A stretch of DNA of 42,918 nt from Candidatus Aristotella avistercoris (GTDB lineage Bacteria; Bacillota; Clostridia; Oscillospirales; Ruminococcaceae), in assembly GCA_904397835.1 (NCBI GenBank), contig CAJFOV010000041.1, forward strand, positions 1 through 42,918. The letters are read 5' to 3'. A program made the position numbers and the translations under genes. Positions 36,847 through 42,918 of the stretch are shown here, piece after piece. Below the pieces are notes generated by a model, which was not told where the DNA came from, ran no database searches, and saw only the letters and a program-made list of their open reading frames with translations. How positions within the stretch are numbered: position 1 is the stretch's first letter; each line of letters begins with the position of its first letter.

Positions 36847-36903
36847 GAATAAAACTTTTTGAATTAGAAAAAACTGGAAAATATACGGATAAACATAAAT
36901 TTA

Positions 36904-36933
36904 TTGCTCAATAACATAATTTTATGATAAAAT
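36904..36933 (+). promoter_or_regulatory. Possible promoter of the AraC gene
   Basis: -35 TTGCTC (36904-36909) and -10 TAAAAT (36928-36933) with 18-base spacing. A second -10 (TATAAT, 36940-36945) lies just downstream. The region is very AT-rich, so chance matches are likely. Confidence 0.45.
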
Positions 36934-37083
36934 ATCCGATATAATAAAACTAAAGTCGAAAATTAGTACCGATCCGAAATATCATTCTCATAAAAGTTCT
37001 CTTTATTTTCGATGTTTTTTGTGTGATTTTGCAACAGAGCAGGAAAAGTCAACTGGAAAAATCCAGGGAAAGGGAGCGTATTT

Positions 37084-38271
37084 ATGCGTCTGCGGGAGTT
37101 AAATCCACTGGAGATTGGGCACTATGGTTATATTGTCAACAAAGCGGAGGTGTACAAATCCTCTTTGGGATTTACTCCCCAAATTGTCACGCCCATTGCC
37201 ACAAAATCCAATGAACTGATCTGCTACAACCAGGAGGTCTTTTTGGAGCCAGTGGAAGGGGTCGGAGTGATCTTCCTCTCAGAGGAGGAGGTGCCTCAAA
37301 AGATGTACCTCTTTGACCGTGCCATTCTTTTAAAACCCAATGTCTGGTTTTGTGTCTTGCCATATCACTGTGAATTCCGCTATCATATTTTTGCCCAGGG
37401 GGAAAAGAGTGTCCGGCATGTGGACGATGTCCTTACGGCACAGGGCATCTACCCCAAAATCAAGGTGGACACCATCTACACCGTTTTGTATCAGGAGAAG
37501 GACCGTTTCTTTGATTTTCACGGGGAAAAACATCCCTTCTGGGAGCTGACTTATGTGGACTCTGGTTCCATGATCTGCACCGTAGATCAGGTGGAATATG
37601 AGCTGAAACAAGGGGACATGATCTATTTTACGCCCTACCAGTTCCACAGCCAACGGAATGCCTCCAAAGATGCACTTTCCTTTTTCACTGTGTCCTTTGA
37701 CGTCAATTTGGATGATCTTGCTCTGCTTGGAAACCGGGTCATCCGTGCTGATACCACCATGCACAAACTGCTCCGGGATATTTTAACAGAGTATAATATG
37801 GACATGCTCTTCAGCAATGAGATGATTCTCTCCTCTCTGGTGCAGTTGATTATCCTTTCTATTCGTGCTGTGAAGAACAACCGGGCCTATAGCAGCATCC
37901 CCACACGGGTCTCTCTCAATATGAAGAGTGAATTGATCTCCCGCTGCGTCAGACTGGTGGACGAAAACATTGGTTACAAGCTCACAGCAGATTTTTTGAG
38001 TAAAAAACTCTCTGTCAGCCCATCCTATCTGTCAAAGCTCTTCCGGCAGGAGATGGGAATGGGGCTTTCGGAATATGTCAAGGAGCGCAGACTAGAGCTT
38101 GCACGTCACCATATCAAACAGGGCAACTACACCATCACGCAAATTTCAGATATGTTGGGCTATTGTTCCGTCTGCTACATGTCCACGGAATTCAAAAAGC
38201 GCTATAAGCTGACCCCGAGCGAATATAGCAAATCAGTGAACTTTGACGCGGTAGCTGCCAAGAAAAAATGA
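37084..38271 (+). CDS. AraC family transcriptional regulator
   Basis: A 395-residue regulator. An N-terminal region (about 1-130) has no clear family match. A cupin-like ligand domain follows (about 135-225, containing HPFWELTYVDSGSMICTVD and GDMIYFTPYQFHSQ), and the C-terminal double helix-turn-helix lies at about 290-388 (LSVSPSYLSKLFRQEMGMGLSEYVKE, then ITQISDMLGYCSVCYMSTEFKKRYKLTPSEY). AAGGGAG precedes the ATG. No sugar or other operon lies beside it, so targets cannot be inferred; the next gene is purC. Confidence 0.9.
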   Translation: MRLRELNPLEIGHYGYIVNKAEVYKSSLGFTPQIVTPIATKSNELICYNQEVFLEPVEGVGVIFLSEEEVPQKMYLFDRAILLKPNVWFCVLPYHCEFRYHIFAQGEKSVRHVDDVLTAQGIYPKIKVDTIYTVLYQEKDRFFDFHGEKHPFWELTYVDSGSMICTVDQVEYELKQGDMIYFTPYQFHSQRNASKDALSFFTVSFDVNLDDLALLGNRVIRADTTMHKLLRDILTEYNMDMLFSNEMILSSLVQLIILSIRAVKNNRAYSSIPTRVSLNMKSELISRCVRLVDENIGYKLTADFLSKKLSVSPSYLSKLFRQEMGMGLSEYVKERRLELARHHIKQGNYTITQISDMLGYCSVCYMSTEFKKRYKLTPSEYSKSVNFDAVAAKKK

Positions 38272-38351
38272 TGATTCATCGCCAAAAGAGACAAAGACTG
38301 TTTGCTTGAAACGGATCATAAGGGAATATTGCACGAAATTAGGGCTTCCTC

Positions 38352-38380
38352 TTGCATCCTGTCCACTTCTATGGTACAAA
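38352..38380 (+). promoter_or_regulatory. Possible promoter of purC
   Basis: -35 TTGCAT (38352-38357) and -10 TACAAA (38375-38380), 17 bases apart. A moderate match. Confidence 0.4.
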
Positions 38381-38426
38381 AGAGGGTGGAAAGTTTTCTT
38401 TTCGACAAAATGATGGAGGGAACGCT

Positions 38427-39110
38427 GTGAAAAAGATTTATGAGGGCAAAACAAAGGACGTCTTTTCTCTGGAGAATGGCAACATTCTGTTGAAGTTTAA
38501 GGATGACTGCACCGGAAAGGATGGCGTGTTTGATCCCGGAGAGAATTCTGTTGGTCTAACCATTGAGGGGATTGGCAAGGCAAACCTGAAAACTTCCATC
38601 CACTTTTTTGAGCTGTTGAAGGAGGCGGGCATCAAGACCCATTACATCAGCGCAGATGTGGAGAACGCCACCATGGAGGTTCTGCCCGCCAAAGTGTTCG
38701 GTCATGGTTTGGAGGTTATCTGCCGCCTGGTGGCCACTGGAAGCTTCATTCGCCGCTATGGAGATTATATCAAAGATGGCACGCCTTTGAAGGGCGGTTA
38801 TGTGGAGACAACCTTTAAAGACGATGCAAAGGGAGATCCGCTGGTCACCTCTGAGGGCTTGGAGGCACTGGGTATCATGAGCCAGGAGATGTTCCAGGAT
38901 ATGAAGGCCCAGACTTTGAAGATTACCCATCTAGTGGCGGATGACCTGGCCAAAAAAGGTCTGGAGCTTTACGACATCAAGTTTGAGTTTGGCTATCACA
39001 ACGATGAGGTCATTTTGATCGATGAGATTGCCAGTGGCAATATGCGCGTCTATCAAAATGGAAAGATTGTGGATCCTGTGGAGCTGACCAAGATCATTCT
39101 TGGAGAGTAA
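38427..39110 (+). CDS. purC: Phosphoribosylaminoimidazole-succinocarboxamide synthase
   Basis: Joins CAIR and aspartate with ATP in purine synthesis. The 227 residues match the family. It starts [12 protein letters not shown] (ATP-binding beta hairpin), followed by [29 protein letters not shown] with [10 protein letters not shown], and the metal block [19 protein letters not shown] near 195. The start is GTG 38427 with GGAGGG six bases upstream. The gene stands alone rather than in a pur operon, with its own terminator. FGHGLEV is a variant of the usual region at this place but the catalytic blocks look complete. Confidence 0.93.
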   Translation: MKKIYEGKTKDVFSLENGNILLKFKDDCTGKDGVFDPGENSVGLTIEGIGKANLKTSIHFFELLKEAGIKTHYISADVENATMEVLPAKVFGHGLEVICRLVATGSFIRRYGDYIKDGTPLKGGYVETTFKDDAKGDPLVTSEGLEALGIMSQEMFQDMKAQTLKITHLVADDLAKKGLELYDIKFEFGYHNDEVILIDEIASGNMRVYQNGKIVDPVELTKIILGE

Positions 39111-39128
39111 TACAAAGGTGTGCTCAAG

Positions 39129-39166
39129 TGCCTGGACCACCTGCAGGTGGTCCAGGCATTTTGACT
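39129..39166 (+). terminator. Terminator of purC
   Basis: A 30-base perfect palindrome (TGCCTGGACCACCTG and its complement) followed by TTTTGACTTTTT. Confidence 0.85.
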
Positions 39167-39308
39167 TTTTCGAAAAATATTACGGAGAACGCAAGAAACT
39201 ATTTATAAAACAGGGCTTTTTTGTATGCTCTATTTTGTGCTATACTAGCAGTGTCCCAATGATGTCCTAAGGTGGCGGGATGTAGACGAAGAAAGGAACC
39301 GTCGTATC

Positions 39309-40505
39309 ATGGAATTGAATCGAAAAAACTTGCAAAAGATTCTTTTGGTCGCTCTGATTGTCGTCTTTTTTTATTGGCTGCTGCACAATGTCAGCGTGGC
39401 AACACACATTTGTAACACAGTGGTCGACCTGTTGACGCCCTTTATCGTTGGCCTGTTTATCGCATTTATTCTAAATGTACCTATGCGGGGAATCGAGGAG
39501 TTTTTGGCTAAGCTGGACACCAACGGGAAAATCAAAAAGTTCTATCGGCCCATTGGTCTGCTTCTATCATTCTGTTTTGTTGCAGCCATCGTGATTGCAG
39601 TGATGTTTATTGTTGTCCCAGAACTGATCCGCACCATTCGCACCATCAGTGTCTCTGTGGTCAACTTTTTGCCCCAACTGGAAGTGTGGTTCAATCATCT
39701 CATGGATCGCTGGCCGGAAGTGTCCTCTTGGATCCAGATGCTGGACATCGATTGGTCCTCCATCAGTCAAAAATTGATTGCCTTTTTACAGGATGGGGCC
39801 ACAAGCATCGTGGGCTCCACAGTGAGTCTTGCCACCTCTGTATTTTCTCTATTGTTCAACTTTATTCTAGGGCTCATTTTTGCCATTTATATCCTGCTGC
39901 AAAAGGAGAAACTCTCGCGACAGGGTAAAATGCTTTTATATGCCTATCTGCCAGAGCACAGGGCGGACCAAGTCATCTATGTTTTGAAGCTTTCCAACAA
40001 AAATTTTACTAATTTTTTGACAGGACAATGCTTGGAAGCCGTCATTTTAGGCTTTATGTTCTTCTTGGCCATGAGCATCCTGCGTATGCCATACGCCATG
40101 ATGATCTCTGTCCTCATTGCATTTACCGCCCTGATTCCCATTTTTGGCGCATTCATTGGATGCGCCTTGGGGGCATTCTTCATTGTGGTGAACAATCCAT
40201 TGCAGGCTCTGTGGTTTATCATACTATTTTTGGTTCTGCAGCAGGTAGAAGGCAACCTGATATATCCCCGTGTAGTGGGAAGCTCCGTGGGACTGCCGGC
40301 TATCTGGGTATTGGTGGCTGTGACAGTGGGTGGCAGCACGTTGGGTGTGGTTGGTATGCTGATCTTTGTCCCTATTTTTTCTGTGCTGTATACTCTGCTC
40401 AAGGAATGTACCAAAAAACGCATTTGTGTTCGTAAAATCACAGAAGAAAAGATCACTGCTCACCCCCAGCCTGAATCACAGGAAACAACGTCAAAAAAAT
40501 TGTAA
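39309..40505 (+). CDS. AI-2E family transporter
   Basis: A 398-residue membrane protein with about eight helices. Family marks are the N-terminal helix pair, FIVGLFIAFILNVPMRGIEE, the long soluble segment between helices (about 110-190), NFTNFLTGQCLEAVILG, ALIPIFGAFIGCALGAFF and QQVEGNLIYPRVVGSSVGLPAIWVL near the C-terminus. Members export diverse small solutes or act in Na+/H+ exchange; autoinducer-2 export is only one documented case, so the substrate is not known. AAAGGAA lies upstream of the ATG. A weak -10 TATACT lies at 39241-39246. Confidence 0.9.
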   Translation: MELNRKNLQKILLVALIVVFFYWLLHNVSVATHICNTVVDLLTPFIVGLFIAFILNVPMRGIEEFLAKLDTNGKIKKFYRPIGLLLSFCFVAAIVIAVMFIVVPELIRTIRTISVSVVNFLPQLEVWFNHLMDRWPEVSSWIQMLDIDWSSISQKLIAFLQDGATSIVGSTVSLATSVFSLLFNFILGLIFAIYILLQKEKLSRQGKMLLYAYLPEHRADQVIYVLKLSNKNFTNFLTGQCLEAVILGFMFFLAMSILRMPYAMMISVLIAFTALIPIFGAFIGCALGAFFIVVNNPLQALWFIILFLVLQQVEGNLIYPRVVGSSVGLPAIWVLVAVTVGGSTLGVVGMLIFVPIFSVLYTLLKECTKKRICVRKITEEKITAHPQPESQETTSKKL

Positions 40506-40509
40506 TTTT

Positions 40510-40538
40510 TTGACTGTCATTCATAATATGTTTATGTT
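40510..40538 (+). promoter_or_regulatory. Possible promoter upstream of the hairpin repeats
   Basis: -35 TTGACT (40510-40515) and TATGTT (40533-40538), 17 bases apart, leading into the first 72-base repeat. TATAAT at 40538-40543 overlaps it. If active, it would make a structured RNA that could end at the hairpin 40623-40640. Confidence 0.4.
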
Positions 40539-40605
40539 ATAATAACCTCACGGCGTTCCCCAATGCAAAAGCATGGCTTTTCCATTGGACGCCTGAGAGA
40601 ACATT
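40534..40605 (+). repeat. 72-bp hairpin repeat, copy 1
   Basis: Identical to copy 2 at 40643-40714. It carries TATAAT near its start, then a long imperfect hairpin (GGCGT/ACGCC, CCAATG/CATTGG and AAAAGC/GCTTTT) closed by CTCA/TGAG. It ends with GAGAGAACATT. The repeat lies in a 476-base gap without protein genes. Confidence 0.9.
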
Positions 40606-40622
40606 GTAACGTCAGAGGGATC

Positions 40623-40640
40623 GGCCCTGCGGGCCTTTGT
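40623..40640 (+). terminator. Short terminator-like hairpin between repeats
   Basis: GGCCC pairs with GGGCC around TGC, followed by TTTGT. It may end a short transcript from copy 1 or the AI-2E gene. Confidence 0.5.
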
Positions 40641-40642
40641 CC

Positions 40643-40714
40643 ATGTTATAATAACCTCACGGCGTTCCCCAATGCAAAAGCATGGCTTTTCCATTGGACG
40701 CCTGAGAGAACATT
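40643..40714 (+). repeat. 72-bp hairpin repeat, copy 2
   Basis: Exact copy of 40534-40605, offset by 109 bases. The 37-base spacer differs from the sequence after this copy, so only the 72-base unit is preserved. Confidence 0.9.
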
Positions 40715-40760
40715 AATCTGAGAGCATTTGCTTTCAGAGTGAACGTCTGAGTGAACATTG
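40715..40760 (+). repeat. Degenerate third unit of the repeat cluster
   Basis: A hairpin CTGAGAGC-ATTT-GCTTTCAG (40718-40737) is followed by GTCTGAGTGAACATT, close to the GCCTGAGAGAACATT ending of the 72-base units. The upstream arm of those units is not retained. The rest of the gap (40761-40981) holds a further TATAAT at about 40842 and no gene. Confidence 0.45.
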
Positions 40761-40981
40761 AAACGACCAGAGAGCAATCCAATAGAACGTTTAAGGGATC
40801 GATCATTTAGGGTAGATTGTCTCTTTGAACCGTTTTTATGTTATAATGGCCTTGCAACGTCTATCGCAACACTAGAAAAAGTGGATGCGTTTGTAACATT
40901 GCGATGGTCTATGACACTGATGATTTGGCGCTGTGTTGTCCGTTATAAAAAAGGACCAGAGCCAACAGGAAGGTGAGGAAT

Positions 40982-42172
40982 TTGTTACAGGAAAAAGTGT
41001 ATGAGATTTTGGATGGCAAGGCGGAGGAGATTGTCCAAATCCGCCGGCATCTGCACTCCATTGCAGAACCCTCGATGCATGAGGTGGAAACGGCCAAATA
41101 TATTCGGGAGTTTTATCAGGGCAAAGATGTGGAGTGGCTTCACTATCCAGTGGGAGAGAATGGGGTAGTGGCCAAAATCCAAGGAGGCAAGCCTGGTAAG
41201 ACCATCGCCATCCGTGCCGATTTTGATGCCGTTGGCATCAAAGAAGAGACGGGACTGCCCTATGCTTCTAAGAATCCCAATGCCAGCCACGCCTGTGGGC
41301 ATGATGTGCATACTGCTGTTGCGTTGGAAACTGCGGATGCACTGATGCAGGTTCGTCAGGAGCTTCCAGGCAATATCATCATGATCCATCAGTACAACGA
41401 GGAGATTCCTCCTGGCGGAGCCAGGGAGATGATCGCCGATGGCGTGCTTGATGGCGTTGATGCCATTATTGGCATGCATGTCTGGCCAGCCTATGAATCT
41501 GGCACCATCCAGTATCGGCCCAACATCACCATGACAGGACGGTCCCGCTTTAAGGTCGAAATCATCGGTGTGGGTGGCCACGGTTCCCAGCCAGATAAGT
41601 GCATTGATCCCATCATTGCTGCATGTCATTTTATGACGGCCATCCAAACCATCGTGAGCCGGCGTTTGGATCCTACGGATTCTGCTGTAATTTCCGTGGG
41701 CCGCTTTGACGGGCCTGGTATGTTTAATGTGATCCCCAGCAAAGTGACTCTGGAGGGAGATGTGCGCAACTGCTCTCCTCGTGCCAGCGCCTTTATCCAT
41801 CAGGAGTTTGTCAAGATTCTCAAAGGAATCACAGAGGCATTTGGATGTACCTACACCCTCTATTACCACGACGACTACCCGGCTGTTATCAACAATGAAG
41901 GCATCGTCAATCTGGCGGTCGAGGCCATGAAGGAACATCCCATTGAAGGGCTCAAAATGGTGCCTGGTCCCATGAATATGGCCTCGGAAGACTTTGCAAT
42001 GTATTTGCAGCAAATTCCAGGCATGTTTGTCTTTTTGGGCGCCCGTCCCCAGGGTGAATGGTATCCCAACCACAACCCAAAATTTGTGGTAGATGAGAGC
42101 TGCATGATCAAGGGCGCAAAGTTCTTTGCCAATGTGGCCATCCACTATTTGCAGACCCAACAAGAGAAATAG
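40982..42172 (+). CDS. M20D family amidohydrolase
   Basis: A 396-residue metallohydrolase related to N-acyl-amino-acid deacylases and hippurate hydrolases. Metal and catalytic residues are Cys105 and His107 in HACGHDVH, Glu140-Glu141 (YNEEIPPGG, catalytic base and ligand), His166 (GMHVWP), and a C-terminal His that may be missing or shifted (MASEDFAMYL is present). A dimerisation domain with GVGGHGSQPD lies at about 185-290. The start is TTG 40982 with GGAAGG eight bases upstream; a GTG at 40973 overlaps that site. Substrates are likely N-acyl amino acids or dipeptide-like compounds. The gene follows the repeat cluster and ends at a strong terminator. Confidence 0.92.
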   Translation: MLQEKVYEILDGKAEEIVQIRRHLHSIAEPSMHEVETAKYIREFYQGKDVEWLHYPVGENGVVAKIQGGKPGKTIAIRADFDAVGIKEETGLPYASKNPNASHACGHDVHTAVALETADALMQVRQELPGNIIMIHQYNEEIPPGGAREMIADGVLDGVDAIIGMHVWPAYESGTIQYRPNITMTGRSRFKVEIIGVGGHGSQPDKCIDPIIAACHFMTAIQTIVSRRLDPTDSAVISVGRFDGPGMFNVIPSKVTLEGDVRNCSPRASAFIHQEFVKILKGITEAFGCTYTLYYHDDYPAVINNEGIVNLAVEAMKEHPIEGLKMVPGPMNMASEDFAMYLQQIPGMFVFLGARPQGEWYPNHNPKFVVDESCMIKGAKFFANVAIHYLQTQQEK

Positions 42173-42187
42173 AAAACATAGGTTGAC

Positions 42188-42236
42188 AAAAGCGGCCCTG
42201 CAACAGAGTATCCTCTGATGTGGGGCCGCTTTTTTG
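42188..42236 (+). terminator. Terminator of the M20D gene
   Basis: AAAAGCGGCCC pairs with GGGCCGCTTTTTT, with an inner ACAGAG/CTCTG stem. It begins 16 bases past the stop. Confidence 0.9.
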
Positions 42237-42280
42237 CAATTAAACTTTGTAACGGCAGGGAGGGGGACATCACAAAAATT

Positions 42281-42307
42281 GCCGGCAGGACATGATATCC
42301 TGCCGGC
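42281..42307 (-). terminator. Terminator of the small membrane protein gene
   Basis: GCCGGCAGGA pairs perfectly with TCCTGCCGGC around a seven-base loop. On the minus strand it is followed by AATTTTTG. Confidence 0.85.
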
Positions 42308-42322
42308 ACCATTCGTGTGTCA

Positions 42323-42721
42323 TCAATCATTGATTTGACTGTCCTTGATGTAGATATATTTTTTACGGTGAACCAGATAATAGATTGCAGGGATGTCCAG
42401 CACCAGATTGGCAAATGTGCCCAAGATAAGGTATTCTACAATGTGAACCTCTGCATAGGAGACAAAACTGGTAAAAAGAATGCTAAACACAGTTACAACA
42501 ATGTCTGCAAAAAAGAATGCCACATAATTGCGGATTCTAAATTTTCCTTTTAAAAAGAAGGAACCTACCAAATATCCGCCCCAAACCATGAGCAGTAGAG
42601 CCAGTGGATAGACCAATATAGGCAGGTTGCTCCAATAAAAAATGCATCCAAATACCAGGCCCAACAGACGCCCCACGGAATATAGCAGAACTAATATGAC
42701 CAGCAATTTACGTTTTACCAT
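42323..42721 (-). CDS. Small four-helix membrane protein of unknown family
   Basis: A 132-residue protein. The start is ATG 42721, with GTGGGAG eight bases upstream; two earlier in-frame ATG codons lack a site. Helices lie at about residues 5-27, 32-55, 68-88 and 95-115, and the C-terminus is charged (HRKKYIYIKDSQIND). I do not recognise the family. It has its own promoter and terminator and lies beside the repeat element at the window edge. Size and layout recall the YrvL-like protein at 33771, but I see no clear sequence match. Confidence 0.65.
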   Translation of the reverse strand: MVKRKLLVILVLLYSVGRLLGLVFGCIFYWSNLPILVYPLALLLMVWGGYLVGSFFLKGKFRIRNYVAFFFADIVVTVFSILFTSFVSYAEVHIVEYLILGTFANLVLDIPAIYYLVHRKKYIYIKDSQIND

Positions 42722-42775
42722 TCTAAAAACTCCCACCATGATTTTCTGGAGTGCCATGAAAGATACTAGAACGGT

Positions 42776-42804
42776 ATTATACCACAAATTTCGTAAAATT
42801 GCAA
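42776..42804 (-). promoter_or_regulatory. Promoter of the small membrane protein gene
   Basis: Minus-strand -35 TTGCAA (42799-42804) and perfect -10 TATAAT (42776-42781), 17 bases apart. Confidence 0.7.
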
Positions 42805-42833
42805 CTTGTCCAATACACTGAGCATATGCATCC

Positions 42834-42918
42834 TGTAGGATTACAATACATGTTGGACAGTTAAAGTAAAAAAGGAAGAAGGATAAGGTCTCATCGGTTA
42901 TAGTTGAAGTTGCGGACA
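42834..42918 (+). mobile_element. Partial fold-back repeat (MITE or IS end), right edge
   Basis: The outer tip TGTAGGATTACAATACAT (42834-42851) is followed by GAAGGATAAGGTCTC and ATCGGTTATAGTTG up to the window edge. It matches the left-edge element read on the opposite strand over about 85 bases with scattered differences. The element continues beyond the window, so its length and whether it encodes a transposase cannot be seen. Confidence 0.5.

Noticed and set aside
40534..40714. Two direct repeats considered as a CRISPR array
   Set aside because: The units are 72 bases with long internal hairpins, only two exact copies exist, and no cas gene is nearby.
40758..40976. Short open frame before the M20D gene
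   Set aside because: It lies in the repeat region, has no ribosome site and no recognisable protein features.

Overview
The window looks like a chromosomal segment from an anaerobic member of the Clostridia, probably of the Oscillospirales type. This is an inference from gene content: a SCIFF peptide and its radical-SAM maturase downstream of queA-tgt-yajC, the glmU-prs-pth-mfd order known from Firmicutes, pyruvate phosphate dikinase, strong GGAGG ribosome sites, and several TTG or GTG starts. Most genes are GC-rich housekeeping genes. The right third is more AT-rich and holds regulators, transporters and peptide or D-amino-acid enzymes.

Layout. 1-118: part of a fold-back repeat whose relative lies at the right edge in opposite orientation (42834-42918). 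148-594: a promoter, four tRNA genes (Asp, Phe, Gly, Gly) and a terminator. 674-1087: a holin-like membrane protein. 1231-6391 (minus): queA, tgt, yajC and a TIGR04086 membrane protein, followed by scfA (SCIFF precursor) with its own promoter and scfB (maturase). 6653-9909 (plus): asd-dapA-dapB and a tandem-ACT protein, a lysine/diaminopimelate operon ending in a terminator. 10189-13103: an M55 D-aminopeptidase and an ABC-F ATPase. 13115-18271 (minus): an enolase-superfamily enzyme, a MarR regulator and pyruvate phosphate dikinase. 18341-26144 (plus): a GlmU-like protein with a ruined uridylyltransferase domain, then prs, pth, mfd and a PrsA/SurA-like lipoprotein with polyserine tracts. 26189-29326: a ROK-like kinase, a HAD phosphatase and a stand-alone pyruvate-kinase C-domain. 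29614-33540: an N-acyl-D-amino-acid deacylase divergent from a Crp/Fnr regulator, then a YkvI-like transporter. 33705-42804: a YrvL-like protein, a serine hydrolase, a CmpB-type membrane protein, an AraC regulator, a lone purC, an AI-2E-family permease, a cluster of hairpin repeats, an M20D amidohydrolase and a small membrane protein.

How they fit together. asd-dapA-dapB supplies diaminopimelate, and the M55 peptidase, D-acylase, serine hydrolase and M20D amidohydrolase are suited to recovering peptide and D-amino-acid material, though no shared regulation is shown. queA and tgt make queuosine tRNA. pth, mfd and the ABC-F protein maintain translation and transcription.

No complete mobile element, CRISPR array, toxin-antitoxin or recognisable defence system is visible. 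The observations most worth following are the GlmU-like protein whose first domain has lost its catalytic motifs, the ABC-F protein in which all three elements of one composite ATP site are degenerate, the duplicated 72-bp hairpin unit at 40534-40714, and the related fold-back elements at both edges.
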